Source: Limnephilus marmoratus (taxonomy: Eukaryota; Arthropoda; Insecta; Trichoptera; Limnephilidae). From it: a stretch of 64,000 nucleotides of DNA. The notes below the pieces were generated by a model that was not told the DNA's origin, did no database searches, and saw nothing but the letters and a program-made list of their open reading frames with translations. The stretch is from NCBI GenBank assembly GCA_917880885.1, contig OU862913.1, positions 6,696,001 through 6,760,000 of the forward strand, in the 5' to 3' direction. Of this stretch, positions 45,504 through 56,633 are shown piece by piece (the stretch's first letter is position 1; each line of letters begins with the position of its first letter). Both the position numbers and the translations under genes were made by a program.

Positions 45504-46065
45504 ACGAAGTATTCCGGTTTCTGTTGAGTGAAACCTTCTATATGCGGATTGACGATTAGTGAATTATTTATTTGAATTCAAATGACTGGTTATTTGTGCA
45601 GCAGCAATTTTCTCCAGGATTTTTGATAGGAAAGGTAAATTTGAAACTGGTTGATAATTACCTAAGTTATCGGGGTCAAGTTGTGATTTTTTTAGTATCG
45701 GCGTAACTACAACAGACTTTAGAGGTTCAGGGAAGTCACCTGTGCTCAGAGATTTATTAAAAAGATGAACTAGGAACGGGGCTAAGACAATGACACATTT
45801 TTTTAGTAACCATGTTTGTATAGGGTCAAGACTGCACTGCTTATTTGGCGAACTTGAAATTATTTTTTTTTACTTCTTCCAGCGTTGTGAGTTTGAAGGA
45901 AGACAAATTTCCTTTAGAATTTATAGTAAATATTGGTGGAGGGGCGTGAGATGTTGAGGCACGAATGGCTTCAATTTTTTCCCGAAAAAACGTTAAGAAG
46001 GCATCTGGGTTAATATCTACTTTAGTTGGAACAGTGGCTTCGGAAATGACAGTCTTTATTGAGTT

Positions 46066-47330
46066 TCAGAGACGCCGTGGATTGGTTCGCTCAGAGTCAA
46101 TCTTTTCATTCCAGTATTCTGATATTTTGGAATTTATTTTGCTCATATACTGTTTTTGAGCAAGAATCCACTCATCCCTAGAAGTTACCGTAGAATTTTT
46201 CCTATATGACCTCTCTAATTTCCGCATAAGTCTTTTCTGGTTTCGGCATTCATCGTCATACCAGCCGTCAGACTTTCGAACTTTACGTGTTTTTGACGTC
46301 GTCGGAGCATATTTATTTAACAGACATAAAAGAGTTGTATTATACGTCTCGACAAGTTCTGTTGGCGTCTTTGTTTCCCAAAAATTAGGTGTACATAATA
46401 GAGAGGTCTGAAGCTCTTCCAGAAAATCACTAAAACTAAATTTACGCCATTCCCTTGATATAATTGTTCTATATGATACTTTCGGCGGGTTAAAATCAAT
46501 ATCAGTGCAAACAAGCCGATGGTCCGATAGTCCTATATCACGAATATCTGCTAAGAGTGGCGATCCGCTCTTCTTTGAAATGAGTACATCCAATATACCA
46601 CCAGCATCGTGAGTTGGGACGTCGACCCACTGGCGGCATCCAAAGCTGGCTAATAAATCTAAGAATTTAACGGTGTTCGGTGATGTCACACGCTCGAGAC
46701 GGATATTAATGTCACCTGTAATAATGAGTGTATCAGAAAGACCAACTGAAAGTTCCAAAAAATGCGATAACTCATTATAAAATTCGACAGAGATTGGTTT
46801 CGATCCGGGCCTATACAGAGTACAGAGCATAAACGACGTTCCTGTAGAAGAGACCCTGCACGCAATATACTCAAACGTGCTAAATGTACCAAGAGTTACT
46901 TTAGTTAACCGCAATCCTTGTCGGGCTATTATCGCTATACCCCCGTGGTTCACATGAGAGATGTTATTTGATGGTTCATCGGCACTAGGTCGGGCTTCCT
47001 CGAGCACCACATATCTTAAAGCTTGGAGTCTCTTAATTGAGTACGAGTCACTTTTCTCATGCCAAGTTTCTGTAACGGTAAGGATGTGGAGTTTTTCGTC
47101 TCTGAAAACATCATCCACCGCCTCTAGTTTGTTATTAAGGGAACGCGCATTCCAGGAACCAATTGCAAGCTGTCTGCTCTTATAGTTAGCATGCCTTTCT
47201 AATCGAATTTCATTGAAGTTCTGAAAATTATCAAAATCGCGGAGGGAATTATTCGCTAGGTTATTCTGTTCGCCGGTTGATGCGACTTCTTGAAAACAGT
47301 CTACAGACGGAGAGTTATTATTTATGCACC
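46066..47330 (-). pseudogene. LINE C endonuclease
   Basis: From about 47180 (AIGSWNARSLNNKL) the frame encodes an APE endonuclease: LTVTETWHEKS, HGGIAIIARQGLR, CTLYRPGS, LIITGDINIRLER, HDAGGILDVLIS and GLSDHRLV. The linker to RT (DGWYDDECRNQKRLMRKLE) follows. A TGA at 46068-46066 ends it; coding similarity continues past the stop. Confidence 0.87.
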
Positions 47331-47568
47331 AGATTTAAATGTCCGGGTTAAATTTTCCCCAAAAAAAAAAAAATAAATAAATAAATAAAAAAAAAATAAA
47401 AAAGAAGGAAAAACTAAACCCTTTCATACACTTCCCCAAATGATCATCTAGTGAATCCACGCTATGCAATTGCACTATATAAGTATTATAAATACAAAAC
47501 AATACAAGAACAACATGTCAACCTACTAGAGACCAAATGGGAATATAATTCACCGACTCCAGATATTT

Positions 47569-48015
47569 TCATATCAGAGGGTTCGGCTCTGTGGCATTTC
47601 TAATTGAACCTATAAATCCTACTGATCCCTCAATATAAATATTTAAAAAATCTTTTGTAATCCTACATGTATTTAAAATTACTGATTTTTGCAAATTATT
47701 AAAATTATTATTATTATTAATTATTGGAACATTTAGTTCCTTCCTGTGTAAGTATTTTGTTCTTTGTCCCCCACGGCAACCTCTATATCTAAATTTCACG
47801 TTAAGATCACGGGCTAGTTTGTACAAGTTTATGTTTGTGGTCACTAAGGGGTCCAACAGTGCACTTTCACTTTTAAAACTTAGGAGTGTTGCTCGGTCAT
47901 ACTTTATAGGAGTGTTTACAATCTGCACTGCATCACTGAGTATTTCGTCACATTTTTCTTTTCCGATGCACACTTGTTTTTTGTTGTCACTATCGGTATT
48001 GTTTAAAGCCAACAT
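47569..48015 (-). pseudogene. LINE C upstream region, Arg/Gly-rich ORF
   Basis: A 148-residue frame containing NTPIKYDRATLLSFKSES and KFRYRGCRGGQRTKYL. The RGCRGG-type basic patch resembles the segment just upstream of the endonuclease in L2-type ORF2 or the end of ORF1. Beyond this I do not recognise it. Confidence 0.5.
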
Positions 48016-48487
48016 AGCTTTAAAGATACCCCTAATAAATCACTTCCCGCACTTGACATTGTTCGACGGTCTTTCACTATGCACATGTGGCGAGCGTCTC
48101 TGACCGTAGACGGGTAACTCTCTAACTCTGACCGCTGATCTTGCGTTAACAGTGCTCCTTTGGAACAATATATCAGTTATGAGACCAGAACATTTGAACA
48201 TTTTGTGATAAAACTTGCATTAATCTGAAAACAGCGACACTAAAATTATTTTATTTTTATACACGCAACGTAAAAATTCACGCGAATATTTTAAGCTATA
48301 TTTACACCAGAAAAATTGAAAACTTCTCAAGATTTCCAAAATAAAAATCTTAAATTATCTTATATTCTTCACCTTAAAGTTTCTTATCCAAATTCCCGTA
48401 AATTCATGCTAAATCGGAATCTTTAATCTTTTAAATTTATTGTTTTTATAAAGAGGTTTTGTTGTGTGTCAATGATAACTAACTAAC

Positions 48488-48712
48488 TGTGAGAGAGGTT
48501 TTAGGGTGGCACACCTGTTTCCGGCCATACAAGAGCGAGACAGGTGATCCCGCATATAAAAGGAGATGCAGGCCTCTCCTCACGCTCTTTTCCTACCGCC
48601 AGCACGTTAGATAGGACGTACTATAGCCAATATGTTACAATAAATATCCATATCGCCAATACGCGCATTATTTATAAAATAACCTCGCCTACACTCGAGT
48701 CTGTATTTAACA
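48488..48712 (+). repeat. 5' LTR of gypsy element 2
   Basis: 225 bp, TGTGAGAGAGG to TATTTAACA. It has a TATA-like CATATAAAAGG near 48556 and ACAATAAATA near 48640. Confidence 0.95.
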
Positions 48713-49182
48713 GTGGCGCAGCCTACGGAATACGATAAGACTGCACATAACAGTGGCAGCTCACGAAATCGTAAAAAGAATCGACGCGCAAAATTTGGCA
48801 CAAAAAATTAGCGGTTGTAACATATTATTTTCGGGTCGGTAAAAAAGGCCGGACCGGAATCCAAGTAAACTTCACTGCAAGGAGTGAAGTAGAAGACACT
48901 GGAGCCAGCCAGCTTTTCGGAAGGGGGAAGCACGGGAGGTCCAGCGTCAATCGGCATCTCTGAGGGTCAAGGATCGGAGATCCAGGTCGCAGGAGTGATC
49001 TGGGGTAGCCATCGGTGTTACTGTGTGACGGGTCTGGAAGGAGCCATCAGTTCACAGGGTCAAGGAGCAGTTTCCGGAGCAGGGTCCAGGGAGCAGACGG
49101 CAGAAGAAGAAGCCTCATTGGGAAGTTTTTGTTTTTTCTGTTTTCTTTCTCTCTATTTGTGTACCTTCTGGGCATTGGAAAC

Positions 49183-51918
49183 ATGGAGTTTCGAGGATTG
49201 GAGTCCTTCAGTTTGCGTGACGGGAACTGGGAGAACTTCAAAGTCCGCCTCGAACAATTTCTCCTCGTGAATGATGAAAAGTTTGCATCGGATGATAAAA
49301 AAAGGGCTATTTTCCTGAATGCATTGAAAGATGATTGTTTTTCCTTATTGGTTAATTTGTGCATTCCTAAAAAGGTAACAGATATTAAGTTAGAAGATTT
49401 GATATCTAAACTTGATGAGTATTGTTGTTCAACGAAATGTTTTTTTGAAGAGAGATCTAAGTTTTACAGTGCTAAACAAAGAAATGACGAATCAATCCGT
49501 GAGTTTGCAGTGCGGTTAAAGTCTCTTTCTACTAATTGCAAATTTGGGAATAGTTTATCAGTAAATTTAAGGGATTTCTTTGTTTTAGGTTGTAAACCAG
49601 GAAAGGTAAGGGAAAAATTATTTCTCGAGGGTGAATTATACTCGTTCGAAAAATGTTTACAAGTCGCCGAGTGCATTGACCTCGTAGCTTCAACTCAAGC
49701 GCAGTCCCGAGTTGATAATACGGTTTACGCTAATGTACAGCTCAAGGCCGGTCGACTCTCTTTTAATAATTCGCGTGTGAAAGACAGAGACGTGAAGCGT
49801 TTCGGGCATAGCAACAGGGCACGGTCACAGTCGCCAGCGAACGCTGTGAAACAAAATTGTACCGTTTGTGGTCACAATAATCACATCGCGACGGAATGTA
49901 GATATAAAAATTATTTATGTAAAATTTGCAGTACGAAGGGTCATCTCGCAAAACAGTGCAAGCGTTCCTCAACACGTAAGAGTGTGAATACTTTGTTGTC
50001 GGACACAAAGTTGGGTGAAGTTAATAGTGTCGAACCATTTTTTATTGAAGTTTCACTAGACGGGATCAAGAGTAAATTCATGGTAGATTCTGGAGCATCT
50101 TGTTGCGTAATTTCCAAGGAGTGTTATTTCAGTAAATTCAGTAGAATCAAGCTAGTGCACGAAGACATTAGTCTACGGGGTTTTGACAATACGCTCGTGA
50201 AAGTGGTAGGTACAATTACGCCACAAGTGGAATTTAACGGTCAGTGTCACAATTTGAAATTTGTTGTTGTCACAAGTGCTTCGTTATCGATAGTGGGGCG
50301 TGATTTTATGAATCTTTTTAACGTCGGGATTAACGGAATCGTAAACAGTATAAAACAGAATACTTTGAAGCAGCGATTAGTAAAAAAATTCCCGGAAGTT
50401 TTTACGGATAAACTAGGAAAATTTAATAAGTACGAAGTGAATTTAACTTTAAAAGAGACCGCTATTCCGATATTTCGTAATCACAGAGTTATGCCGTTCG
50501 CTTTGAAAGAAAAAGTCGAAAGGGAGTTAGATAGTTTACTGTCAGACGGTATTATAGAACAAGTCCAGTTTAGTGAGTTTGCAAGTCCAATTGTTCCAGT
50601 AATTAAGAAAAACGGTAGTATTAGATTATGTGGTGATTATAAATCGACAGTGAATAATCAGTTATTAGTTGACAAATATCCATTACCTAGGATAGAGGAG
50701 CTATTAACGAAAGTAAATGGTGGGAAAGTTTTTGCAAAAATCGATCTTAAATCGGCGTATAGTCAATTTGTTTTAAAAAAGGAGTGTAGGCGTTTTACAA
50801 CAATCAATACCCATTTAGGATTGTTTCAGTATAAGCGGTTAGTGTACGGGTTATCTCCCGCGCCAGCTATATTTGCAAAGGCAATGGCAAATTGTTTGTC
50901 AGGATTACAGAACATGACGTTTTATTTGGATGATATTATCGTGATAGGGGAAGACGAAGACGATTTAGAGAAAAACGTATGTGTCGTGTTAGAAAGGTTG
51001 AAACATTGTAATCTAACAGTGAATAGTGACAAGTGTGAATTCAATTTAAAAGTTATTGAGTTTTTAGGTTATAAAATAAGTGAACAAGGAATTCAACCGT
51101 GTGAACGGAATAAAGAAGCCATTTTAAATGCACCAGCACCTAGTGATTTAAATAATTTAAGAAGTTTATTAGGTATGATTAGTTATTATCGTAATTTTAT
51201 TCCAAATATGGCAAATATATTGTCACCATTATACGAATTACTTAAAAAAGATGTTAAGTTTCAATGGGGTACGGAACAAGAAAATAGTTTTGCGATAATT
51301 AAAAGAATATTAACTTCGGATAGGATTTTAACGCATTTTGACGAAAATATACCTGTGAAACTTGTCACAGATGGTAGTTTTAATGGGGTAGCAGCAACAT
51401 TACTTCATAGGTTTCAAAATGGCGTAGAAAGACCGATTGGGTTCGCAAGCAGAACTTTAACTAAAGCGGAAAAGAATTATTCTATTCTAGATATTGAAGC
51501 AACAGCAATTATTTTTGGAATTAAGAAGTTTTATCAATATTTGTACGGCAGAGAATTTATTTTAGCTGTGGATAATCAGCCGTTAGTGAGAATTTTAGGT
51601 GAAAATAAAGAAGTACCTAAGATTGCCGCGTCAAGGTTACAGAGATATGCTATTATGTTAGGTTCGTTTAATTTTAAAATTGAATATGTAAAATCGAAAA
51701 ATAATTGTTCAGACTTTCTGAGCAGGTGTCCGATTGAAAAGGTTAGCTGTGAAGATGAGATAGAGTCTGATTACATTAATTATTTCGAGAATAATGGGTT
51801 TAATTTGTCTTTAGACGTGATAAAAAGCGAAACCGAAAAGGATGATGTGTTAGGTCAAGTAAAAAAATTTTCTTATCGAAGGTTGGCCAGCATCAGTAAA
51901 AAAGGCACAAAGTGGTAA
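49183..51918 (+). CDS. Gypsy element 2 Gag-protease-RT-RNase H
   Basis: The chosen start is the ATG at 49183 (MEFRGLESFSLRDGNW), where Gag-like sequence begins; an upstream in-frame ATG at 49015 lies in leader-like sequence. Gag is followed by two CCHC knuckles (CTVCGHNNHIATEC, CKICSTKGHLAKQC), protease (FMVDSGASCCVIS and SIVGRDFM), RT (RLCGDYKSTVN, AKIDLKSAYSQF, VYGLSPAPAIF, catalytic FYLDDIIVIG) and RNase H (LVTDGSFNGVAATLL, YSILDIEATAIIFG, AVDNQPLVRIL). All are in one frame of about 911 residues with no gag-pol shift. All RT catalytic Asp residues are present. The last 18 or so residues before the stop are out of frame. Confidence 0.92.
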   Translation: MEFRGLESFSLRDGNWENFKVRLEQFLLVNDEKFASDDKKRAIFLNALKDDCFSLLVNLCIPKKVTDIKLEDLISKLDEYCCSTKCFFEERSKFYSAKQRNDESIREFAVRLKSLSTNCKFGNSLSVNLRDFFVLGCKPGKVREKLFLEGELYSFEKCLQVAECIDLVASTQAQSRVDNTVYANVQLKAGRLSFNNSRVKDRDVKRFGHSNRARSQSPANAVKQNCTVCGHNNHIATECRYKNYLCKICSTKGHLAKQCKRSSTRKSVNTLLSDTKLGEVNSVEPFFIEVSLDGIKSKFMVDSGASCCVISKECYFSKFSRIKLVHEDISLRGFDNTLVKVVGTITPQVEFNGQCHNLKFVVVTSASLSIVGRDFMNLFNVGINGIVNSIKQNTLKQRLVKKFPEVFTDKLGKFNKYEVNLTLKETAIPIFRNHRVMPFALKEKVERELDSLLSDGIIEQVQFSEFASPIVPVIKKNGSIRLCGDYKSTVNNQLLVDKYPLPRIEELLTKVNGGKVFAKIDLKSAYSQFVLKKECRRFTTINTHLGLFQYKRLVYGLSPAPAIFAKAMANCLSGLQNMTFYLDDIIVIGEDEDDLEKNVCVVLERLKHCNLTVNSDKCEFNLKVIEFLGYKISEQGIQPCERNKEAILNAPAPSDLNNLRSLLGMISYYRNFIPNMANILSPLYELLKKDVKFQWGTEQENSFAIIKRILTSDRILTHFDENIPVKLVTDGSFNGVAATLLHRFQNGVERPIGFASRTLTKAEKNYSILDIEATAIIFGIKKFYQYLYGREFILAVDNQPLVRILGENKEVPKIAASRLQRYAIMLGSFNFKIEYVKSKNNCSDFLSRCPIEKVSCEDEIESDYINYFENNGFNLSLDVIKSETEKDDVLGQVKKFSYRRLASISKKGTKW

Positions 51919-51952
51919 CTTTATTAGAATTTTTTGGAAAAAAAGGTTAGAA

Positions 51953-53143
51953 TTGTCTTTGATAAATGGGTGTGTTTTATATCAACATAGGGTTGTTGTA
52001 CCTGAGTCTTTAAGACAAGAGGTTTTAAAGATGTTACATAGATCTCATTTAGGGGTTTTTAAGACTAAAGGTATTGCAAAAAGCTTTGTCTGGTGGCCAA
52101 AAATTAATCAAGATTTGGAGAAAATAACGGAAAATTGTAGAGATTGTTTAGAAATTAAACCAGAATCACAAAAGAGTTCTTTAGCAGTGTGGCCATATGA
52201 ACCTGAAGTATGGTTCAGGGTACATATTGATCATGGTAGTTTGTATAACAAAAATTTTTTAGTGGTGGTAGACTCTTCTTCAAAGTGGATTGAGTGTCTG
52301 GAAGTAAACAGTCTGTCTTCAAAAGAAAATATCGAAATACTTCATAGATTATTTTCGCAATTTGGTTTTCCTGCAACTTTAGTTAGTGATAATGGTACGT
52401 GTTTTTGTTCTGAGGATTTTGAAAATTTTTGTAAGAAAAATGGGATAGAACATATCACTAGTCCAGTCAATCACCCTAGTAGCAACGGGCAAGCTGAAGC
52501 TACAGTAAAGACTTGTAAAAATTTCCTTAAAAAAATTTGTAAACATAATGGATTTCCTTCAGATTATAAAGAAAAGTTAGGTAACTTTTTAGCAGACTAT
52601 AGGAATACAGTTCACGCAACAACAGGATGTGAGCCATCTGTATTATTAATGGGTAGAAAAATTAGAACAGTATTTGACTCTCTGATTCCAAGGAAAATTG
52701 AGGATAGAACGGGTAGTTCAGGTTCTACTCGACGAAACAAAGTAATAAAAAAGGTTACTCAGAGCCAAAACAATCAGAAAAGACAATATAAGGGTAGAGT
52801 TAAATCAGGTTTTAATATAGGTCAGAAAGTAATGACTAGAGATTTCAGATCTCAGGGTAATAGGTTATGGGTCCCTGGGGTTATTGTGGATAAAAAAGGT
52901 AGTAAAATATATTTCATAAAAATTAACAAGTCTAATATGGTGTGGAAAAGACATTTAGACCAGTTAAAGGAATTACATGTTTCATGGCAGGAGGAAGATA
53001 ACCAGGAATTCGCGTCTGACACGTTGGAATTGTCGACGGACGAATTAGATCTCTCCGGTATGTTACGTAATAGAAGTGTCTCTAATTCTGTTTCTCCATG
53101 TTTCAGGTCTAACCCATGGCAAGGAAGGCTTCGGCCCAGGTGA
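51953..53143 (+). CDS. Gypsy element 2 integrase, in the next frame
   Basis: Integrase reads on a frame displaced from Gag-Pol. Similarity begins before the first ATG, near 51880, so the real domain start is upstream. It has the zinc region (HRSHLGVFKTKG, CRDCLEI) and core HID, LVSDNGTCFCS and HPSSNGQAEATVKT, supplying D, D and E. The segment after the first Asp is one residue shorter than in gypsy element 1 (HIDHGSLYNKNF against HIDFMGPLGGHNF). C-terminal basic region and stop at 53141-53143 follow. Confidence 0.9.
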   Translation: MSLINGCVLYQHRVVVPESLRQEVLKMLHRSHLGVFKTKGIAKSFVWWPKINQDLEKITENCRDCLEIKPESQKSSLAVWPYEPEVWFRVHIDHGSLYNKNFLVVVDSSSKWIECLEVNSLSSKENIEILHRLFSQFGFPATLVSDNGTCFCSEDFENFCKKNGIEHITSPVNHPSSNGQAEATVKTCKNFLKKICKHNGFPSDYKEKLGNFLADYRNTVHATTGCEPSVLLMGRKIRTVFDSLIPRKIEDRTGSSGSTRRNKVIKKVTQSQNNQKRQYKGRVKSGFNIGQKVMTRDFRSQGNRLWVPGVIVDKKGSKIYFIKINKSNMVWKRHLDQLKELHVSWQEEDNQEFASDTLELSTDELDLSGMLRNRSVSNSVSPCFRSNPWQGRLRPR

Positions 53144-53337
53144 CAGCACTTCGCAGTCGAAATGGACAGAAATGGACAGAAGGGAAACAGAAAGAACAAA
53201 AACAAATGTTTTGTTAATTTTAAATGTAATGTGTTAATTTTAAATGTGAAATATGAAATATAAAATATATTGTATGAAATATGTAGCTATAGGTATCACT
53301 TATGTAGCCAGGATTCTCCCGTTTAAGTAGGGGAGGA

Positions 53338-53562
53338 TGTGAGAGAGGTTTTAGGGTGGCACACCTGTTTCCGGCCATACAAGAGCGAGACAGGTGATCC
53401 CGCATATAAAAGGAGATGCAGGCCTCTCCTCACGCTCTTTTCCTACCGCCAGCACGTTAGATAGGACGTACTATAGCCAATATGTTACAATAAATATCCA
53501 TATCGCCAATACGCGCATTATTTATAAAATAACCTCGCCTACACTCGAGTCTGTATTTAACA
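53338..53562 (+). repeat. 3' LTR of gypsy element 2
   Basis: 225 bp, identical to the 5' LTR as far as I can read. The outer edge joins CTAAC. Confidence 0.95.
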
Positions 53563-54130
53563 CTAACCATCACGCCGTTTCCCCAAAGGGGTAGGCAGGG
53601 AAGGCGGACCGCCGAACAACTCGGTCTTGGCACACACTCTTTGCCTCACTCACATTCATACATCGTCTCATATATACTCTTCTATTGTTCTGACTTTTGA
53701 CATGGCCCGTCTCAATTATCTGATTCACTTAATCGTGTCATGTCTTCCTCGGGCGTTCCCGACTTCTTGTTCCATTCACATTTGCCATATAATACCACGT
53801 CAGAACGAAGACATTTCATATACCTAGCTCCTAAAATATTTAACCTTCTCCCTGAGAACTTAAAAACCGAAACCCAACCGCTCACCTTTAAAAAACATTT
53901 ATCACAATGGATCCTTACAACTAGAAATGATGATTAGAAACGATGTTCCTTAATTCCTTAATTCAACAAATAATTGAATTACTATTTCTTGTATGTTATA
54001 TTTTAATAACTATTATCATCAACTTATTATTATCACAATATTATTACTTATTTTTTACTTATTCGTAATTATTATAATTATTATTCTTTATCATTAATTA
54101 ATTAATTATTATTTTTATAAAATTTTGCAA
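53563..54130 (+). mobile_element. LINE 3' fragment, plus strand
   Basis: The frame around 53800-53937 ends in YLAPKIFNLLPENLK and FKKHLSQWIL, the usual C-terminal end of CR1/Jockey-type ORF2. The AT-rich tail to about 54130 is its 3' UTR. The segment CACGCCGTTTCCCCAAAGGGG at 53570-53590 resembles a repeat commonly seen in moth genomes (recalled, not checked). Only the last part of the element remains. Confidence 0.55.
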
Positions 54131-54149
54131 TTTAATTTAATCTGTACAA

Positions 54150-54889
54150 CATCTATTTTATTTATTAACCATTACAAATGTATAATGGAATAATTTCAAA
54201 TCTGTAAACTTCACCCGCCATAACACAAGGATATCCCTAGCATGGCGGATGAAACACCACAAAAGAACTAAGCAATGTACAATATTCTTATAAAAAAATA
54301 AATATATTCTTTTTTCAGTACTTTCTTCGTTCATTCGCTTTACATGCCCGAACCATCTGAGGGTCCCTTTCTTAATCATACTCATTACGCTTACATCAGC
54401 CTTACATTCTTTGCGGATATCCACATTTATCACACGATCATACATGGTGTTACCACATATACGCCTCAGGGATCTCATTTCAACAGCATTCAGTTTACTT
54501 TCATCTTTCCTCTGCCAGTTCCATGCCTCACTGCCATACATCAGGGTAGGTACCAAGACTACATTGTGAACCGCTAGCTTCGGTCCTTTTGACAGTTTTT
54601 TTAATAGCGCTAACGGCATTCAGTCCTCTATTAATGGAGTTACCGGTATTTACCATTCTTTCATTATCTCTATCAGCCTTCCCATCTCTCGTAAACATAC
54701 TACCCAGATACACATACTTATCCATCTGCTCCAAGTATTCATACTATATCGCACACTGTTTTCGTACTCTCACTTTCAAACGACATGACTTTAGACTATA
54801 GTACATTGTTCATTCAAGACACGAGAGACTGTAGACTCTAGATATTCCATAGTGTTAGAAATTACCACGCCATCATCAGCATACAACTT
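54150..54889 (-). pseudogene. RTE-type LINE fragment
   Basis: The minus strand starts at YADDGVVISN, the RT catalytic motif, at about 54885. Later segments are KYVYLGSMFTRDGKADRD, VPTLMYGSEAWNWQRK, EMRSLRRICGNTMYDRV and GTLRWFGHVKRM. These are RTE-clade C-terminal signatures. Stops and shifts separate the pieces. Everything upstream of YADD is missing and LINE D sequence begins there. Confidence 0.8.
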
Positions 54890-56573
54890 TTATTTATTTA
54901 TTTATTTATTTATTTTGAGAAACATTACATATTACATTGTTAAAATGAGCTTTTGCCGTCCAACTAGACAATTTGCCCGTTTTAGAACAGTCAAAATGAA
55001 CAGATATTTTACATATAAATAGTGTGTTGACTATAATATTCTCTTAAACTTAAATATAACACTTGATGAATAAAATTAAGGTTTTGATGGTAGATACAAG
55101 AAGTTACTTATAAGTATAAATTATATATTTATCAATAGAAAATAAAATATAGAGAAGAGAAATAACAAGAACATTCCAAAAGAGAATAAAATAAAAAATT
55201 TTATTAGCACTTGTGCTCTTCAACCAATTCAAGAAATTTTAGTATTGATTTTGATGAATTAAACTCGAAAATCAAAAAATGGGTAAGAAAAAAAAATAAT
55301 GGATTAAAAAAAGAAAAAGATAGTAGAGAAAAGAAAATGCAAAGAATTTTTTTTTGTAGTTTTTAAACTTAAATTGTATAAAAATAATATTAAGGTAAGT
55401 AATACCAATATAATACCAGTATATATGAATGTCAACAAAAAAAAGAAAATTTAATGGCTGTTTAACATATTTTCGCATTCAGTTATCCCCAAGACCAGAA
55501 GCCAATCATTTACCAGATTACGCAGAATGCTATCACTTTTTGATTTCCAAGCATCGGGTATAAGATTAAGCAATTTAGGGCCTAAGTACGAAAATTGTCT
55601 TTGAGCTAAGGATGAATAAGTGGTGGGAGGAACTACTGGGTTCCTCTTTGCATGTCTGGTGTCATGATAGTGGTCTATGGAAGTGTAGTGGACCCGCTGT
55701 TTTTGAGTATGTATTATAATTTTCCTAATATATAATTGCCTTACATCAAGAACACGAAACTCTTTGAACAATGAATCGCTGGGGTATCTGAACGGTTTTT
55801 TGAGTATGACTCTTAGAAGTGATTTCTGAGATTTTGCTAAGGGATCAAGTGTTGTTTTAGTACAACCGCCCCAACCTAAGGATGCATAATCTAATATGGA
55901 ATTACACATGGCAAAGTAAATTCGTTTCATGTCTTTTACGCAGAGAATATTTCTAATTGCCATGAAAAGATGTATTAGTTTCCTGACCTTTGCGGAAGTT
56001 AAGTCTATATGTTTATCCCATCTCAGAAATTTATCAATGATAATTCCAAGATATTTAATACTGTCTACACATTCCAAGGTATTGCATTTACATGTAGTTA
56101 TGTCGTTGCAATGGTGTATAATAATGTTGTGAATTTCTTTTGGTTGACCCGCTTGGGTTGGACTGAAGCAGATGAATTTAGTTTTATCCAAGTTTAGAGT
56201 AAGGAGGTTGCTATCTAGTAACTTTTTGACTTTGTTTGTACCATTTTCTGCTTTACGGTGAGATTCATTCCATGTTTTGCCTTCAAATAATAAAACTGTA
56301 TCATCTGCAAAGGTAATTATGTGGTCTGCGAAGGAACTATTACATACCTCATTTATGTAAATATTAAATAAAAGTGGTTCTAGAGTACTTCCTTGAGGTA
56401 CACCATATTTAATATTGGCTGGATCACTTAGAATTCCGTTAATATCCACTCTTTGGCTTCTATTTTCTAGGTAACTAACCAACCATTTGAATAGTTGACC
56501 ATGTATTCCAATTCGCTGTAGTTTATTACTGGCAACTGGCAACATACTTTCAGACAACTAAATTTCGCGCCCA
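54890..56573 (-). mobile_element. LINE D, 5'-truncated
   Basis: The minus-strand tail is AAAT repeats (54890-54915), abutting the RTE catalytic motif. Coding RT is at 55451-56557, with the 5' end truncated inside RT near 56573. It is related to LINE A in sequence (shared IKYLGI-DxxLRWxxHI and YCSQ/QIEY-like C-terminal blocks). The region 54916-55450 is 3' UTR with nothing else. Confidence 0.8.
55451..56557 (-). pseudogene. LINE D reverse transcriptase, C-terminal half
   Basis: Starts within RT at a fragment (KLQRIGIHGQLFKWLVSYL). It has KYGVPQGSTLEPLLFNIYIN, catalytic ITFADDTVLLFEG, LNLDKTKFICFS, SIKYLGIIIDKFLRWDKHI and the long C-terminal domain to the stop at 55451. The motif A region and endonuclease are missing. 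The retained frame is open throughout. Confidence 0.86.
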
Positions 56574-56633
56574 ATCCCACTTCTTTCAATTCTTGCAATG
56601 ATCATTGTACGTATTGTCGTTTTGATTTTGCAG

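Larger units (their letters stand above)
43701..48100 (-). mobile_element. LINE C, L2/CR1-like
   Basis: The minus-strand 3' end is GGCGCTATATAAATCATCC followed by ATT repeats (43701-43722), a layout typical of L2/CR1-type LINEs. RT lies at 44472-46065 with frame breaks, endonuclease at 46066-47330 and an upstream domain at 47569-48015. The 5' limit is uncertain (about 48100). An A-rich stretch at 47350-47410 and unexplained sequence to 47568 suggest a small insert between ORFs. Confidence 0.82.
48488..53562 (+). mobile_element. Ty3/gypsy element 2, LTRs look identical
   Basis: Two 225-bp LTRs (48488-48712 and 53338-53562) show no difference on reading. The 5-bp duplication CTAAC is at 48483-48487 and 53563-53567. 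A primer site TGGCGCAGCCTACGG starts at 48714 and a polypurine AGTAGGGGAGGA precedes the 3' LTR. Internal sequence encodes one fused Gag-Pol, with no env. The only break is one frame shift between RNase H and integrase. It is the youngest element in the window and lies in the intron of zinc-finger gene 2 on the same strand. Confidence 0.95.

Noticed and set aside
49015..49182. Upstream in-frame ATG as the Gag-Pol start
   Set aside because: Residues between 49015 and 49183 are low-complexity and leader-like; Gag similarity begins at the ATG at 49183.
48488..53562. Endogenous retrovirus with env
   Set aside because: No open frame lies between the integrase stop at 53143 and the 3' LTR at 53338, so there is no env gene.
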